Assembly: GCA_023053575.1 (NCBI GenBank)
Contig: JAKZAP010000144.1
Location: 35,666-99,665 of the forward strand
Direction of reading: 5' to 3'
Source of the DNA: Branchinecta lynchi
Taxonomy: Eukaryota; Arthropoda; Branchiopoda; Anostraca; Branchinectidae
Length of the DNA stretch: 64,000 nt
In this document: positions 45,018 to 55,517 of the stretch, piece by piece
How the letters are laid out: each line of letters starts with the position of its first letter
How positions within the stretch are numbered: the stretch's first letter is position 1
Program-made: the position numbers and the translations under genes
Notes under the pieces: generated by a model
Told to the model about the DNA's origin: nothing
The model's input: the letters and a program-made list of their open reading frames with translations, nothing else
Database searches by the model: none

Positions 45018-46715
45018 AAATGATTACGACCTTTGTCAAATTTCCTTTTCATGCAGCAGCCACTACATGATCAGCGAGTCGCTGATCATGTGTCGCTGAG
45101 CATGATCAGCGATCCCATTTTATTTTGATCCCATGCAATGGCCGCTGCATGATTACGACCTTTTTCCAATTTTGTTTTCATGCGACCCCATGACCCCATC
45201 AGCGACTTCATTTGATTTTGTTTCCATGCAGTGGCCGCTGCATGATCAGTGACCCCATTTGATTTTGTTTTCATGCAATCATTGCATGACCAGCGACCCC
45301 ATTTGATTCCATGCAGCGGTGGCTCCATGATTACGACCTTTGTCAATTTCGCTTTCATGCAGCTGACACTGCAAGATAAGCGTCGCCATCTGAGTTCGTT
45401 TCCCTGCAGTGATGGCTACATGATTACGAACTTTGTCGAATTTCCTTTTCAGGAGGCGGTCACTACATGATTAGCGTCCCCATTTGATTTCATTTTCTTG
45501 CAGCGGCTACTGCATGATCAGCGACCCCATTTTATTTCGATTCCATGCAATGGCCACTGCATGATTACGACCTTTTTCCAATTTTGTTTTCATGTGACCC
45601 CATGACCTCATCAGCGATTTCATTTGATTTTGTTTCCATGCAGTGGCCGCTGCATGATCAGCGACCCCATTTGATTTTGTTTTCATGCAGCGGCCATTGC
45701 ATAATCAGCAACCCCATTTGATTTCGTTTCCATGCAGTGGCCTCTGAGTTCGACTCCATGCAGTGACGGCTGCATGATTACAACCTTTGTCCAATTTCCT
45801 TTTCATGTCGAGGCCACTGCATGGTCAGCGACCCAATTTGATTTCGTTTTCATGCAGCGGCCACTGCATGATCAGCCACTTCATTTGAGTATGTTTTCAT
45901 GCAGCGGCCACTACATGATCAGCGACCCCATTTGAGTTCGTTTTCATGCAGCGGGCACTGCAAGATCAGCGACCCCATCTGAGTTCGTCTCCATGCAGTG
46001 ACGGCTGCATGATTACAACCTTTGTCCAATTTCCTTTTCATGCAGTGGCCACTGCATGGTCAGCGACCCCATTTCATTTCAATTTCATGCAGCGGCCACT
46101 GCATGACCAGCAACACCATTTGAGTATGTTTTCATGCGGCAGCCACAGCAGGATCAGCGACCCCATCTTAGTTCGTTTCCATGCAGTGGCGGCTGCATGA
46201 TTACGACCTTTGTCCAATTACGTTTTCATGCAGCGGCCACAGGATAATCAGCGACCCCATTTGAGTTCGTTTTCATGCAGTGGCCGCTGCATGATCAGCG
46301 ACCCAATTTGTTTTAGTTTTCCTGCAGCGGCCACTGCATGATCAGCGACCACATTTGATTTCGTTTCCATGCAGTGACCGCTGCGTGATCAGCGACCACA
46401 TTTGATTTCGTTTCCATGCAGTGACCGCTGCGTGATCAGCGACCCAATTTGATTCTGTTTTCATGCAGATGCCACTGCAAGATCAGCGACCCTATCTGAG
46501 TTCGTTTCCATGCAGTGAGGGCTACATGATTACACAATTTGTTGAATTTCCTTTTCATGCAGCTGACAGTGCAAGATCAGCGACCCCATCTGTGTTCGTT
46601 TCCTTGCAGTGACGGCTGAATGATTACAACCTTTGTCCAATTTCCTTTTCATGCAGCAGCCACTGCATGGTCAGCAACCCCATTTCATCTCGTTTTCATG
46701 CAGCGGCCACTGCAT
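45018..46715 (-). repeat. Inverted 47-bp satellite between copies D and E
   Basis: From 45018 the satellite reads on the opposite strand (ATGATTACGACCTTTGTC), and its unit order matches the downstream flank of unit B or C in reverse. It is the spacer of the large inverted repeat formed by 42631-45017 and 46650-49033. 45050-45110 contains the CGAGTCGCTGATCATG motif seen at unit ends elsewhere. Confidence 0.9.
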
Positions 46716-46962
46716 GGTCAGTAGTATAAGATCGCCGCTCCCACTCCACCCTCCCCCCAATTTCAAAACCCCATTTTAACATCAATTTCTTAAATTTTAA
46801 CATCCTTTTTACCAAATTATCCCCCTTTTTAAGAACATTTTTATTTTCTTACTTCTAAAATAAAGGATACAAGAAATGAGAATATTACCCTTTACTACAT
46901 ATAAAATACTATAATATACTACTACTTCTTTTTTTTTACATTTTTCATTTTTTATTCAAATA
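46716..46962 (-). other. AT-rich 3' flank of cassette E
   Basis: Mirror of 44702-44945, non-coding, with TTTTTATTC next to the gene end (AATAAAAA on the - strand). Confidence 0.7.
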
Positions 46963-47271
46963 TTACTGAGTAAACAGTTCTAAATCCACATATGTTTCTT
47001 TGTTCTTGTTTTCGCGTACAATAGGCTGCAAAACCAGATTTTTCTTTAAAAGTAATTCGTTAGCAATGGCATTATATTTCTGAGTTATAAACAAATCACA
47101 GGGTTTGTCATTATGATTAATAACTACAACCAACTTATCACCATATTTTGTCTTAGCAATTCTCATTTTAACAATAGTATATTTCAATCCTAGAACTAGT
47201 TCTTCTTTCCTGATTGTCTCATTGTATTTATTCATTCTGATTGTATTCAAGACTTCCTTTGTGGACTCCAT
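46963..47271 (-). CDS. 102-aa Lys-rich protein, copy E
   Basis: Identical in protein sequence to copy B, on the opposite strand. The ATG (47269-47271) has the same AATAAATG context. Confidence 0.6.
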   Translation of the reverse strand: MESTKEVLNTIRMNKYNETIRKEELVLGLKYTIVKMRIAKTKYGDKLVVVINHNDKPCDLFITQKYNAIANELLLKKNLVLQPIVRENKNKETYVDLELFTQ

Positions 47272-47308
47272 TTATTAGTGGATGATTTTATTAAAAAAAA
47301 ATCCAGAC

Positions 47309-47878
47309 TCACAAACTCACATACATATTTTTATTGATAATATCTAATGTAGCTTTTCTTTCATAATATATAACACAGTAAACATTATATGGTACGGGTT
47401 GATTATCTTTCAACGTTAAACTTATTTCAATATCAGCAGTTGTTCCATTATAAATATTTGACTCGTGTTTGGAAACATCGAAACAGAATAGTGGATATAC
47501 TTCTTTAAATTCTTCTATACTAACAACACTACCAGTATCAAATGCTAATTGTTTATAACCCAAATGTATGAACCTATTGTAAAGATTTGAGTATTTACAT
47601 TTATCATCGCTAAAATCACATTTAAGTGGTTCTTCGGGATATTTATCCCCATTAATTCTAAGTTCTATGTCTGTTAAATTCATATGATCAAACACCATAT
47701 TATTCATTAATTGATTGTTATGCTTTTCATTTTTCTGTAGCATCACAACTACTTTTGTTGGATTGTTTCTCTCAGATATAACTTTCCAAGTGTGTTCCTT
47801 ATTCTGACTAACATCGCTTTTATAAGTATTACATGCTTCCCACATCAGATTATTCTTTCTGTCCTTTGCCAATCCCTT
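47309..47878 (-). CDS. Capsid-like protein, second half, copy E (in-frame after TAA)
   Basis: Identical in protein sequence to copy B. The TAA that separates it from the first half lies at 47879-47881. Confidence 0.68.
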   Translation of the reverse strand, partial: KGLAKDRKNNLMWEACNTYKSDVSQNKEHTWKVISERNNPTKVVVMLQKNEKHNNQLMNNMVFDHMNLTDIELRINGDKYPEEPLKCDFSDDKCKYSNLYNRFIHLGYKQLAFDTGSVVSIEEFKEVYPLFCFDVSKHESNIYNGTTADIEISLTLKDNQPVPYNVYCVIYYERKATLDIINKNMYVSL

Positions 47879-48646
47879 TTATAAGTTACTCATCATTTCA
47901 ATACTAGGAGCTACAATAGGGATCTTCCAGGATAAATACTCGATGACTACTTTGAAATTAGTATTTCCATTTCTTATAATCATGTTGTTATCATCATTTC
48001 TTCTTAGAAATATTTTATGCGATGCACCTCTGAAGAATCGTTTGTTTCCTTTCAAAAATCCAAACAATTCTGATAATGGTAAATACATATTTACTAATTT
48101 ACTGCTCTTTGTTCTGTTGTATCTTTTTTCAAATCCTTTATTATAATTATCATTATTGGTCAACCTGACTGTTCCAGCCCCTGCAGTAAACCAAGCAATT
48201 ACAGGATTGATTTCTTTCTTTTGATTATAATCTTTATACCAGAAATGATTTCTTGCAGCACTTCTAGAATAATCATCAGAGTATTCAATCAACTTTGTAA
48301 CGGTAGTTGTAATACCAACATGATTAATTTTTTCAACCGATTCATCGTTTATTACATGCTCAGTGGTACTGAATAAATTAAATCCATTATTCGTTATAGT
48401 AGCAACATCGGTTGCAGCTATAGGAGTCCCATCTTCGTTTACTATTCTGACACTGACATCAAGATAACTTTCACTTGGATAAAACCAAGAATCTAATTTC
48501 TTTGTTACGAATTCAAACTCTGATTTATTAGATACATTCACATCTGTTTCTCGAATTTCTTTAAATTCATATTTAACCACTGTTTCATCCACAAGCGGTT
48601 CATCAAAAATGTTCCATTGCGGACTGGTAACTTTATTTACTGCCAT
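47879..48646 (-). CDS. Capsid-like protein, first half, copy E
   Basis: Two private changes: Ala95 to Thr, and Gly143 to Lys, the latter needing two adjacent base changes (GGG to AAG). Ile76 is kept, as in A, B and F. Otherwise identical to copy B, so E is not a simple recent reflection of its neighbour D. Confidence 0.7.
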   Translation of the reverse strand: MAVNKVTSPQWNIFDEPLVDETVVKYEFKEIRETDVNVSNKSEFEFVTKKLDSWFYPSESYLDVSVRIVNEDGTPIAATDVATITNNGFNLFSTTEHVINDESVEKINHVGITTTVTKLIEYSDDYSRSAARNHFWYKDYNQKKEINPVIAWFTAGAGTVRLTNNDNYNKGFEKRYNRTKSSKLVNMYLPLSELFGFLKGNKRFFRGASHKIFLRRNDDNNMIIRNGNTNFKVVIEYLSWKIPIVAPSIEMMSNL

Positions 48647-48676
48647 TTATATAAGAAAGAAATTATTAAATAAAAC

Positions 48677-49033
48677 TTATTTCAGAATCTTTAATCCATT
48701 TCCAGTCATTAACGTTTTGATCAAGTCCTGACTTCTTTGATTTAAAATCCTTTTATTTGTACCGATAAGATCCTTCTTCGATTTTTTGTTTCCAATTACA
48801 TCAATGAGTTCCTTCTTGTTTACATCGATCAGATCTTTCCCATATTCTATTGCTCTGTTTTTCAACAACTCAAATCTCGGTTTAATAATATTATTATACA
48901 TTGACATAGCCCCATCTTTTATTTGTTTTGCTGACGTCTGAAATAACTGGGAATTAACAATGTTTTTGAATACACTACCGATTCCAGTTCCATACTGCTT
49001 TTTATAAAGTAATCGCTTATTATTAATCAACAT
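48677..49033 (-). CDS. 118-aa basic protein, copy E
   Basis: Identical in protein sequence to copy B. The upstream satellite again begins within 7 bp of the start codon. Confidence 0.64.
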   Translation of the reverse strand: MLINNKRLLYKKQYGTGIGSVFKNIVNSQLFQTSAKQIKDGAMSMYNNIIKPRFELLKNRAIEYGKDLIDVNKKELIDVIGNKKSKKDLIGTNKRILNQRSQDLIKTLMTGNGLKILK

Positions 49034-49038
49034 TTATA

Positions 49039-50462
49039 GGTCAGTCAAGGCAGACAGACAGTCAGTCAAGACAGACAGACAGTCAGTCAAGACAGACAGA
49101 CAGTCAGTCAAGACAGATAGACAGTAAGTCAAGACAGACAGAGAGTCATTCAAGACCGAGAGACATACAGTCAGGACGACAGACAGGCATACAGTCAGTC
49201 GAGACAGACAGACAGACAGTCAGTCAAGACAGACAGACACACATTCAGTCAGTCCAGACAGACAGACGGACAGATAGTCAGTCAAGACCGACAGACAATC
49301 AGTCAGGACAGACAGACAGACATACAGTCAGTCAAGACAAACAGACAGACAGACAGACAGTCAGTCAGACACACAGACAGTCAGTCAGACACACAGAAAG
49401 TCAGTCAGACACACAGACATAAAGTCAGTCAGTCAAGGCAGACAGAAAGACAGACACATAGTCAGTCAGACAGACAGACAGTCAGTCAAGACAGATTGAC
49501 ACACAGTCAGTCAGTCCAGACAGACAGACATACAGTCAGTCAAGACAGACAGACGGACAGACAGTCAGTCAGACAGACAGACAGTCAGACAGACACACAG
49601 ACAGTCAGTCAGACACACAGACATAAAGTCAGTCAGTCAAGGCAGACAGAAAGACAGACACATAGTCAGTCAGACAGACAGACAGTCAGTCAGACACACA
49701 GACAGAAAGTCAGTCATTCAAGACAGACAGACAGACAGTCAAGACAGACAGACAGATAGTCAAGAAAGACAGACATTCAGTCAAGACAGACAGACAGTCA
49801 GTCAAGACAAACAGAAAGTCAGTCAAGGCAGACCGACAGACAGTCAGTCGAGACAAACAGACAGACAGACACACAGACATACATACAGTCACTCAGTCAA
49901 GACAGACAGACAGACAGACAGTCAGTCAAGACAGACAGACAGTCAGTCAAGACAGACAGACAGTCAGTCAAGACAGATAGAAAGTCAGTCAAGAAAGATA
50001 GACAGTCGGTACAGACAGACAGACAGACAGACATACAGTCAGTCAGTCAAGACAGACAGACGGATAGACAGTCAGTCAAGACAGACAGACAGTCAGTCAA
50101 GATAGACAGACAGTCAGTCAAGACAGACAGACAGTCAGTCAAGACAGACAGACAGTCAGTCAAGACAGACAGACAGTCAGTCAAGACAGACAGACAGTCA
50201 GTCAAGACAGACAGACAGTCAGTCAAGACAGATAGAGAGTCAGTCAAGACCGAGAGACATTCAGTCAGGACGACAGACAGGCATACAGTCAGTCGAGACA
50301 GACAGACAGGCAGTCAGTCGAGACAGACAGACAGACAGTCCGTCAAGACAGACCATCAGTCTGTTAAGACAGACAGACACAAATTCAGTCAGTCCAGACA
50401 GACAGACACACAGACAGTCAGTCAGACACACAGACATAAAGTCAGTCAGTCAAGGCAGACAG
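49039..50462 (+). repeat. 21-bp satellite upstream of cassette E
   Basis: Mirror image of 33625-35028, read on the + strand as GACAGACAGTCAGTCAAGAC. It includes a uniform run of 21-bp units at 50047-50247. Confidence 0.92.
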
Positions 50463-53215
50463 AATCCTTTTCATGAGGCGGTCACTACATGTTTAGCGTC
50501 CAAATTTTATTTCGATTCCTTGCAATGGCCGCTGCATGATTTCGACCTTTTTCCCATTTTGTTTTCATGTGACCCGATGACCTCATCACCTGCAGTGATG
50601 GCAACATGATTACGAACTTTGTCGAATTTCCTTTTTAGGAGGCGGTCACTACATGATTAGCGTCCCCATTTGATTTCGTTTTCTTGCAGCGGCCACTGCA
50701 TGATCAGCGACCCCATTTTATTTCGATTCCTTGCAATGGCCGCTGCATGATTACGACCTTTTTCCAATTTTGTTTTCATGTGACCCGATGACCTCATCAG
50801 CAATTTCATTTGATTTTGTTTTCATGCAGCGGCCATTGCAAGATCAGCAACCCCATTTGATTTCGTTTCCATGCAGTGGCCGCTGCCTGATCAGCGACCC
50901 CATTTGATTTCGTTTTCATGCAGCTGCCACTGCAACATCAGCGACCCCATCTGAGTTCGTCTCCATGCAGTGACGGCTGCATGATTACAACCTTTGCCCA
51001 ATTTCCTTTTCATGCAGCGGCCACTGCATGGTCAGCGACCCCATTTCATTTCATTTTCATGCAGAGGCCACTGCATGATCAGCAACACCATTTGAGTATG
51101 TTTTCATGCAGCAGCCACTGCAGGATCACCGACCCCATTTGAGTTCATTTCCATGCAGTGGCGGTTGCATCATCACGAACTTTGTCCAATTTCTTCTTCA
51201 TGCAGCTTCCACTGCAAGATCAGCGACCCCATCTGTGTTCGTCTCCATGCAGTGACTGCTGCATGATTACAACCTTTGTCCAATTTCCTTTTCATGTCGA
51301 GGCCACTGCATGGTCAGTGACCCAATTTGATTTCGTTTTCATGCAACGGCCACTGCATGATCAGCCACTTCATTTGAGTATGTTTTCATGCATGTCTTTT
51401 AAGTAAAGTGAAAATGGGTGGGGAAAATGACGAAAGGGCAACGATTTAGCAAGTTATAAAAAAAATTGGAAAATAATGTTTTGGTTGTTGACTGAACAAA
51501 AATTTTTTTTTTTTAAATAAAGTCGCAAGATCAACGACAGTTAACAGTTCACCAAAAAGGAGAGCTAACAGTTGACCAAAAAGGTCAGCTAATAGTTGAC
51601 CAAAAAGGTAAGTTAACAGTTGAGCAAAAAGGTCAGCTAACAGTTAACCACAATTTTTTTTTTTTTCAGCTAATGGTTCACCAAAAATTATGTCGCTGAT
51701 CATGTAACCGTCACTGCATGGAACCGAACTCAGATGGGGTCGCTGATCTTGCAGTGGCAGCTGCATGTCTTAGTTCAAAAGTTGACCTATCCTGCAGCTG
51801 ACACTGCAAGATCAGCGACCCCATCCAAGTTCGTTTTCATGCAGTGACGGCTACATGATTACGAAATTTGTCGGATTTCCTTTTCATGCAGCGGCCACTA
51901 CATGATCAGCGACCCCATTTGATTTCGTTTTCGTGCGGCAGCCACTGCATGACCAGCGACCCCATCTGAGTTCGTTTCCATGCAGTGGCGGATGCATGAT
52001 TACGACCTTTGTCAAATTTCCTTTTCATGCAGCGGCCACTACATGATCAGCGAGTCGCTGATCTTGTGTCGCTGAGCATGATCAGCGACCCCATTTTATT
52101 TCGATCCCATGCAATGGCGGCTGCATGATTACGACCTTTTTCCAATTTTGTTTTCATGCGACCCCAAAACCCCATCAGCGACTTCATTTGATTTTGTTTC
52201 CATTCAGTGGCCGCTGCATGATCAGCTACCCAATTTGATTTCGTTTTCATGCAGCGGCCACTGCATGATCAGCGACCACATTTGATTTCGTTCCCATGCA
52301 GTGACCGCTGCGTGATCAGCGACCCGAAATGATTTCGTTTTCATGCAGTGACGGCTACATGATTACGAAATTTGTCGGATTTCCTTTTTATGCAGCGGCC
52401 ACTATATGATCAACGACCCCATTTGATTTCGTTTTCGTGCGGCAGCCACTGCATGCATCTGAGTTCGTCTCCATGCAGTGACGGCTGCATGATTACAACC
52501 TTTGTCCAATTTCCTTTTCATGCAGTGGCCACTGCATGGTCAGCGACCCCATTTCATTTCAATTTCATGCAGCGGCCACTGCATGACCAGCAACACCATT
52601 TGAGTATGTTTTCATGCGGCAGCCACAGCAGGATCAGCGACCCCATCTTAGTTCGTTTCCATGCAGTGGCGGCTGCATGATTACGACCTTTGTCCAATTA
52701 CGTTTTCATGCAGCGGCCACAGGATAATCAGCGACCCCATTTGAGTTCGTTTTCATGCAGTGGCCGCTGCATGATCAGCGACCCAATTTGTTTTCGTTTT
52801 CCTGCAGCGGCCACTGCATGATCAGCGACCACATTTGATTTCGTTTCCATGCAGTGACCGCTGCGTGATCAGCGACCACATTTGATTTCGTTTCCATGCA
52901 GTGACCGCTGCGTGATCAGCGACCCAATTTGATTCTGTTTTCATGCAGATGCCACTGCAAGATCAGCGACCCCATCTGAGTTCGTTTCCATGCAGTGAGG
53001 GCTACATGATTACACAATTTGTTGAATTTCCTTTTCATGCAGCTGACAGTGCAAGATCAGCGACCCCATCTGTGTTCGTTTCCTTGCAGTGACGGCTGAA
53101 TGATTACAACCTTTGTCCAATTTCCTTTTCATGCAGCAGCCACTGCATGGTCAGCAACCCCATTTCATCTCGTTTTCATGCAGCGGCCACTGCATGGTCA
53201 GTAGTATAAGATCGC
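50463..53215 (-). repeat. 47-bp satellite with 24-bp spacer between E and F
   Basis: Mirror of the unit B array but about 730 bp shorter overall (E to F spacing 6479 against 7207). The loss lies near 52340-52450, where the block carrying the CATGCAATCATTGCATG motif is missing. The 24-bp minisatellite block (51393-51696) has an extra unit compared with units A-C. Confidence 0.88.
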
Positions 53216-53441
53216 CGCTCCCACTCCACCCTCCCCCCAATTTCAAAACCCCATTTTAACATCAATTTCTTAAATTTTAACATCCTTTTTACCAAATTAT
53301 CCCCCTTTTTAAGAACATTTTTATTTTCTTACTTCTAAAATAAAGGATACAAGAAATGAGAATATTACCCTTTACTACATATAAAATACTATAATATACT
53401 ACTACTTTTTTTTTTTACATTTTTCATTTTTTATTCAAATA

Positions 53442-53750
53442 TTACTGAGTAAACAGTTCTAAATCCACATATGTTTCTTTGTTCTTGTTTTCGCGTACAA
53501 TAGGCTGCAAAACCAGATTTTTCTTTAAAAGTAATTCGTTAGCAATGGCATTATATTTCTGAGTTATAAACAAATCACAGGGTTTGTCATTATGATTAAT
53601 AACTACAACCAACTTATCACCATATTTTGTCTTAGCAATTCTCATTTTAACAATAGTATATTTCAATCCTAGAACTAGTTCTTCTTTCCTGATTGTCTCA
53701 TTGTATTTATTCATTCTGATTGTATTCAAGACTTCCTTTGTGGACTCCAT
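53442..53750 (-). CDS. 102-aa Lys-rich protein, copy F
   Basis: Identical in protein sequence to copy B. The A-run of its 3' flank is one base shorter than in copy E, so the offsets from E shift by one here. Confidence 0.6.
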   Translation of the reverse strand: MESTKEVLNTIRMNKYNETIRKEELVLGLKYTIVKMRIAKTKYGDKLVVVINHNDKPCDLFITQKYNAIANELLLKKNLVLQPIVRENKNKETYVDLELFTQ

Positions 53751-53787
53751 TTATTAGTGGATGATTTTATTAAAAAAAAATCCAGAC

Positions 53788-54357
53788 TCACAAACTCACA
53801 TACATATTTTTATTGATAATATCTAATGTAGCTTTTCTTTCATAATATATAACACAGTAAACATTATATGGTACGGGTTGATTATCTTTCAACGTTAAAC
53901 TTATTTCAATATCAGCAGTTGTTCCATTATAAATATTTGACTCGTGTTTGGAAACATCGAAACAGAATAGTGGATATACTTCTTTAAATTCTTCTATACT
54001 AACAACACTACCAGTATCAAATGCTAATTGTTTATAACCCAAATGTATGAACCTATTGTAAAGATTTGAGTATTTACATTTATCATCGCTAAAATCACAT
54101 TTAAGTGGTTCTTCGGGATATTTATCCCCATTAATTCTAAGTTCTATGTCTGTTAAATTCATATGATCAAACACCATATTATTCATTAATTGATTGTTAT
54201 GCTTTTCATTTTTCTGTAGCATCACAACTACTTTTGTTGGATTGTTTCTCTCAGATATAACTTTCCAAGTGTGTTCCTTATTCTGACTAACATCGCTTTT
54301 ATAAGTATTACATGCTTCCCACATCAGATTATTCTTTCTGTCCTTTGCCAATCCCTT
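53788..54357 (-). CDS. Capsid-like protein, second half, copy F (in-frame after TAA)
   Basis: Identical in protein sequence to copy B; preceded in frame by the TAA at 54358-54360. Confidence 0.68.
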   Translation of the reverse strand, partial: KGLAKDRKNNLMWEACNTYKSDVSQNKEHTWKVISERNNPTKVVVMLQKNEKHNNQLMNNMVFDHMNLTDIELRINGDKYPEEPLKCDFSDDKCKYSNLYNRFIHLGYKQLAFDTGSVVSIEEFKEVYPLFCFDVSKHESNIYNGTTADIEISLTLKDNQPVPYNVYCVIYYERKATLDIINKNMYVSL

Positions 54358-55125
54358 TTATAAGTTACTCATCATTTCAATACTAGGAGCTACAATAGGG
54401 ATCTTCCAGGATAAATACTCGATGACTACTTTGAAATTAGTATTTCCATTTCTTATAATCATGTTGTTATCATCATTTCTTCTTAGAAATATTTTATGCG
54501 ATGCACCTCTGAAGAATCGTTTGTTTCCTTTCAAAAATCCAAACAATTCTGATAATGGTAAATACATATTTACTAATTTACTGCTCTTTGTTCTGTTGTA
54601 TCTTTTTTCAAATCCTTTATTATAATTATCATTATTGGTCAACCTGACTGTTCCAGCCCCTGCAGTAAACCAAGCAATTACAGGATTGATTTCTTTCCCT
54701 TGATTATAATCTTTATACCAGAAATGATTTCTTGCAGCACTTCTAGAATAATCATCAGAGTATTCAATCAACTTTGTAACGGTAGTTGTAATACCAACAT
54801 GATTAATTTTTTCAACCGATTCATCGTTTATTACATGCTCAGCGGTACTGAATAAATTAAATCCATTATTCGTTATAGTAGCAACATCGGTTGCAGCTAT
54901 AGGAGTCCCATCTTCGTTTACTATTCTGACACTGACATCAAGATAACTTTCACTTGGATAAAACCAAGAATCTAATTTCTTTGTTACGAATTCAAACTCT
55001 GATTTATTAGATACATTCACATCTGTTTCTCGAATTTCTTTAAATTCATATTTAACCACTGTTTCATCAACAAGCGGTTCATCAAAAATGTTCCATTGCG
55101 GACTGGTAACTTTATTTACTGCCAT
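54358..55125 (-). CDS. Capsid-like protein, first half, copy F
   Basis: Protein identical to copy B. One silent change is visible near the start (GTG to GTT at Val19). Confidence 0.7.
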   Translation of the reverse strand: MAVNKVTSPQWNIFDEPLVDETVVKYEFKEIRETDVNVSNKSEFEFVTKKLDSWFYPSESYLDVSVRIVNEDGTPIAATDVATITNNGFNLFSTAEHVINDESVEKINHVGITTTVTKLIEYSDDYSRSAARNHFWYKDYNQGKEINPVIAWFTAGAGTVRLTNNDNYNKGFEKRYNRTKSSKLVNMYLPLSELFGFLKGNKRFFRGASHKIFLRRNDDNNMIIRNGNTNFKVVIEYLSWKIPIVAPSIEMMSNL

Positions 55126-55155
55126 TTATATAAGAAAGAAATTATTAAATAAAAC

Positions 55156-55512
55156 TTATTTCAGAATCTTTAATCCATTTCCAGTCATTAACGTTTTGAT
55201 CAAGTCCTGACTTCTTTGATTTAAAATCCTTTTATTTGTACCGATAAGATCCTTCTTCGATTTTTTGTTTCCAATTACATCAATGAGTTCCTTCTTGTTT
55301 ACATCGATCAGATCTTTCCCATATTCTATTGCTCTGTTTTTCAACAACTCAAATCTCGGTTTAATAATATTATTATACATTGACATAGCCCCATCTTTTA
55401 TTTGTTTTGCTGACGTCTGAAATAACTGGGAATTAACAATGTTTTTGAATACACTACCGATTCCAGTTCCATACTGCTTTTTATAAAGTAATCGCTTATT
55501 ATTAATCAACAT
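55156..55512 (-). CDS. 118-aa basic protein, copy F
   Basis: Identical in protein sequence to copies B-E, with the same 30-bp spacing to the capsid frame. Confidence 0.64.
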   Translation of the reverse strand: MLINNKRLLYKKQYGTGIGSVFKNIVNSQLFQTSAKQIKDGAMSMYNNIIKPRFELLKNRAIEYGKDLIDVNKKELIDVIGNKKSKKDLIGTNKRILNQRSQDLIKTLMTGNGLKILK

Positions 55513-55517
55513 TTATA

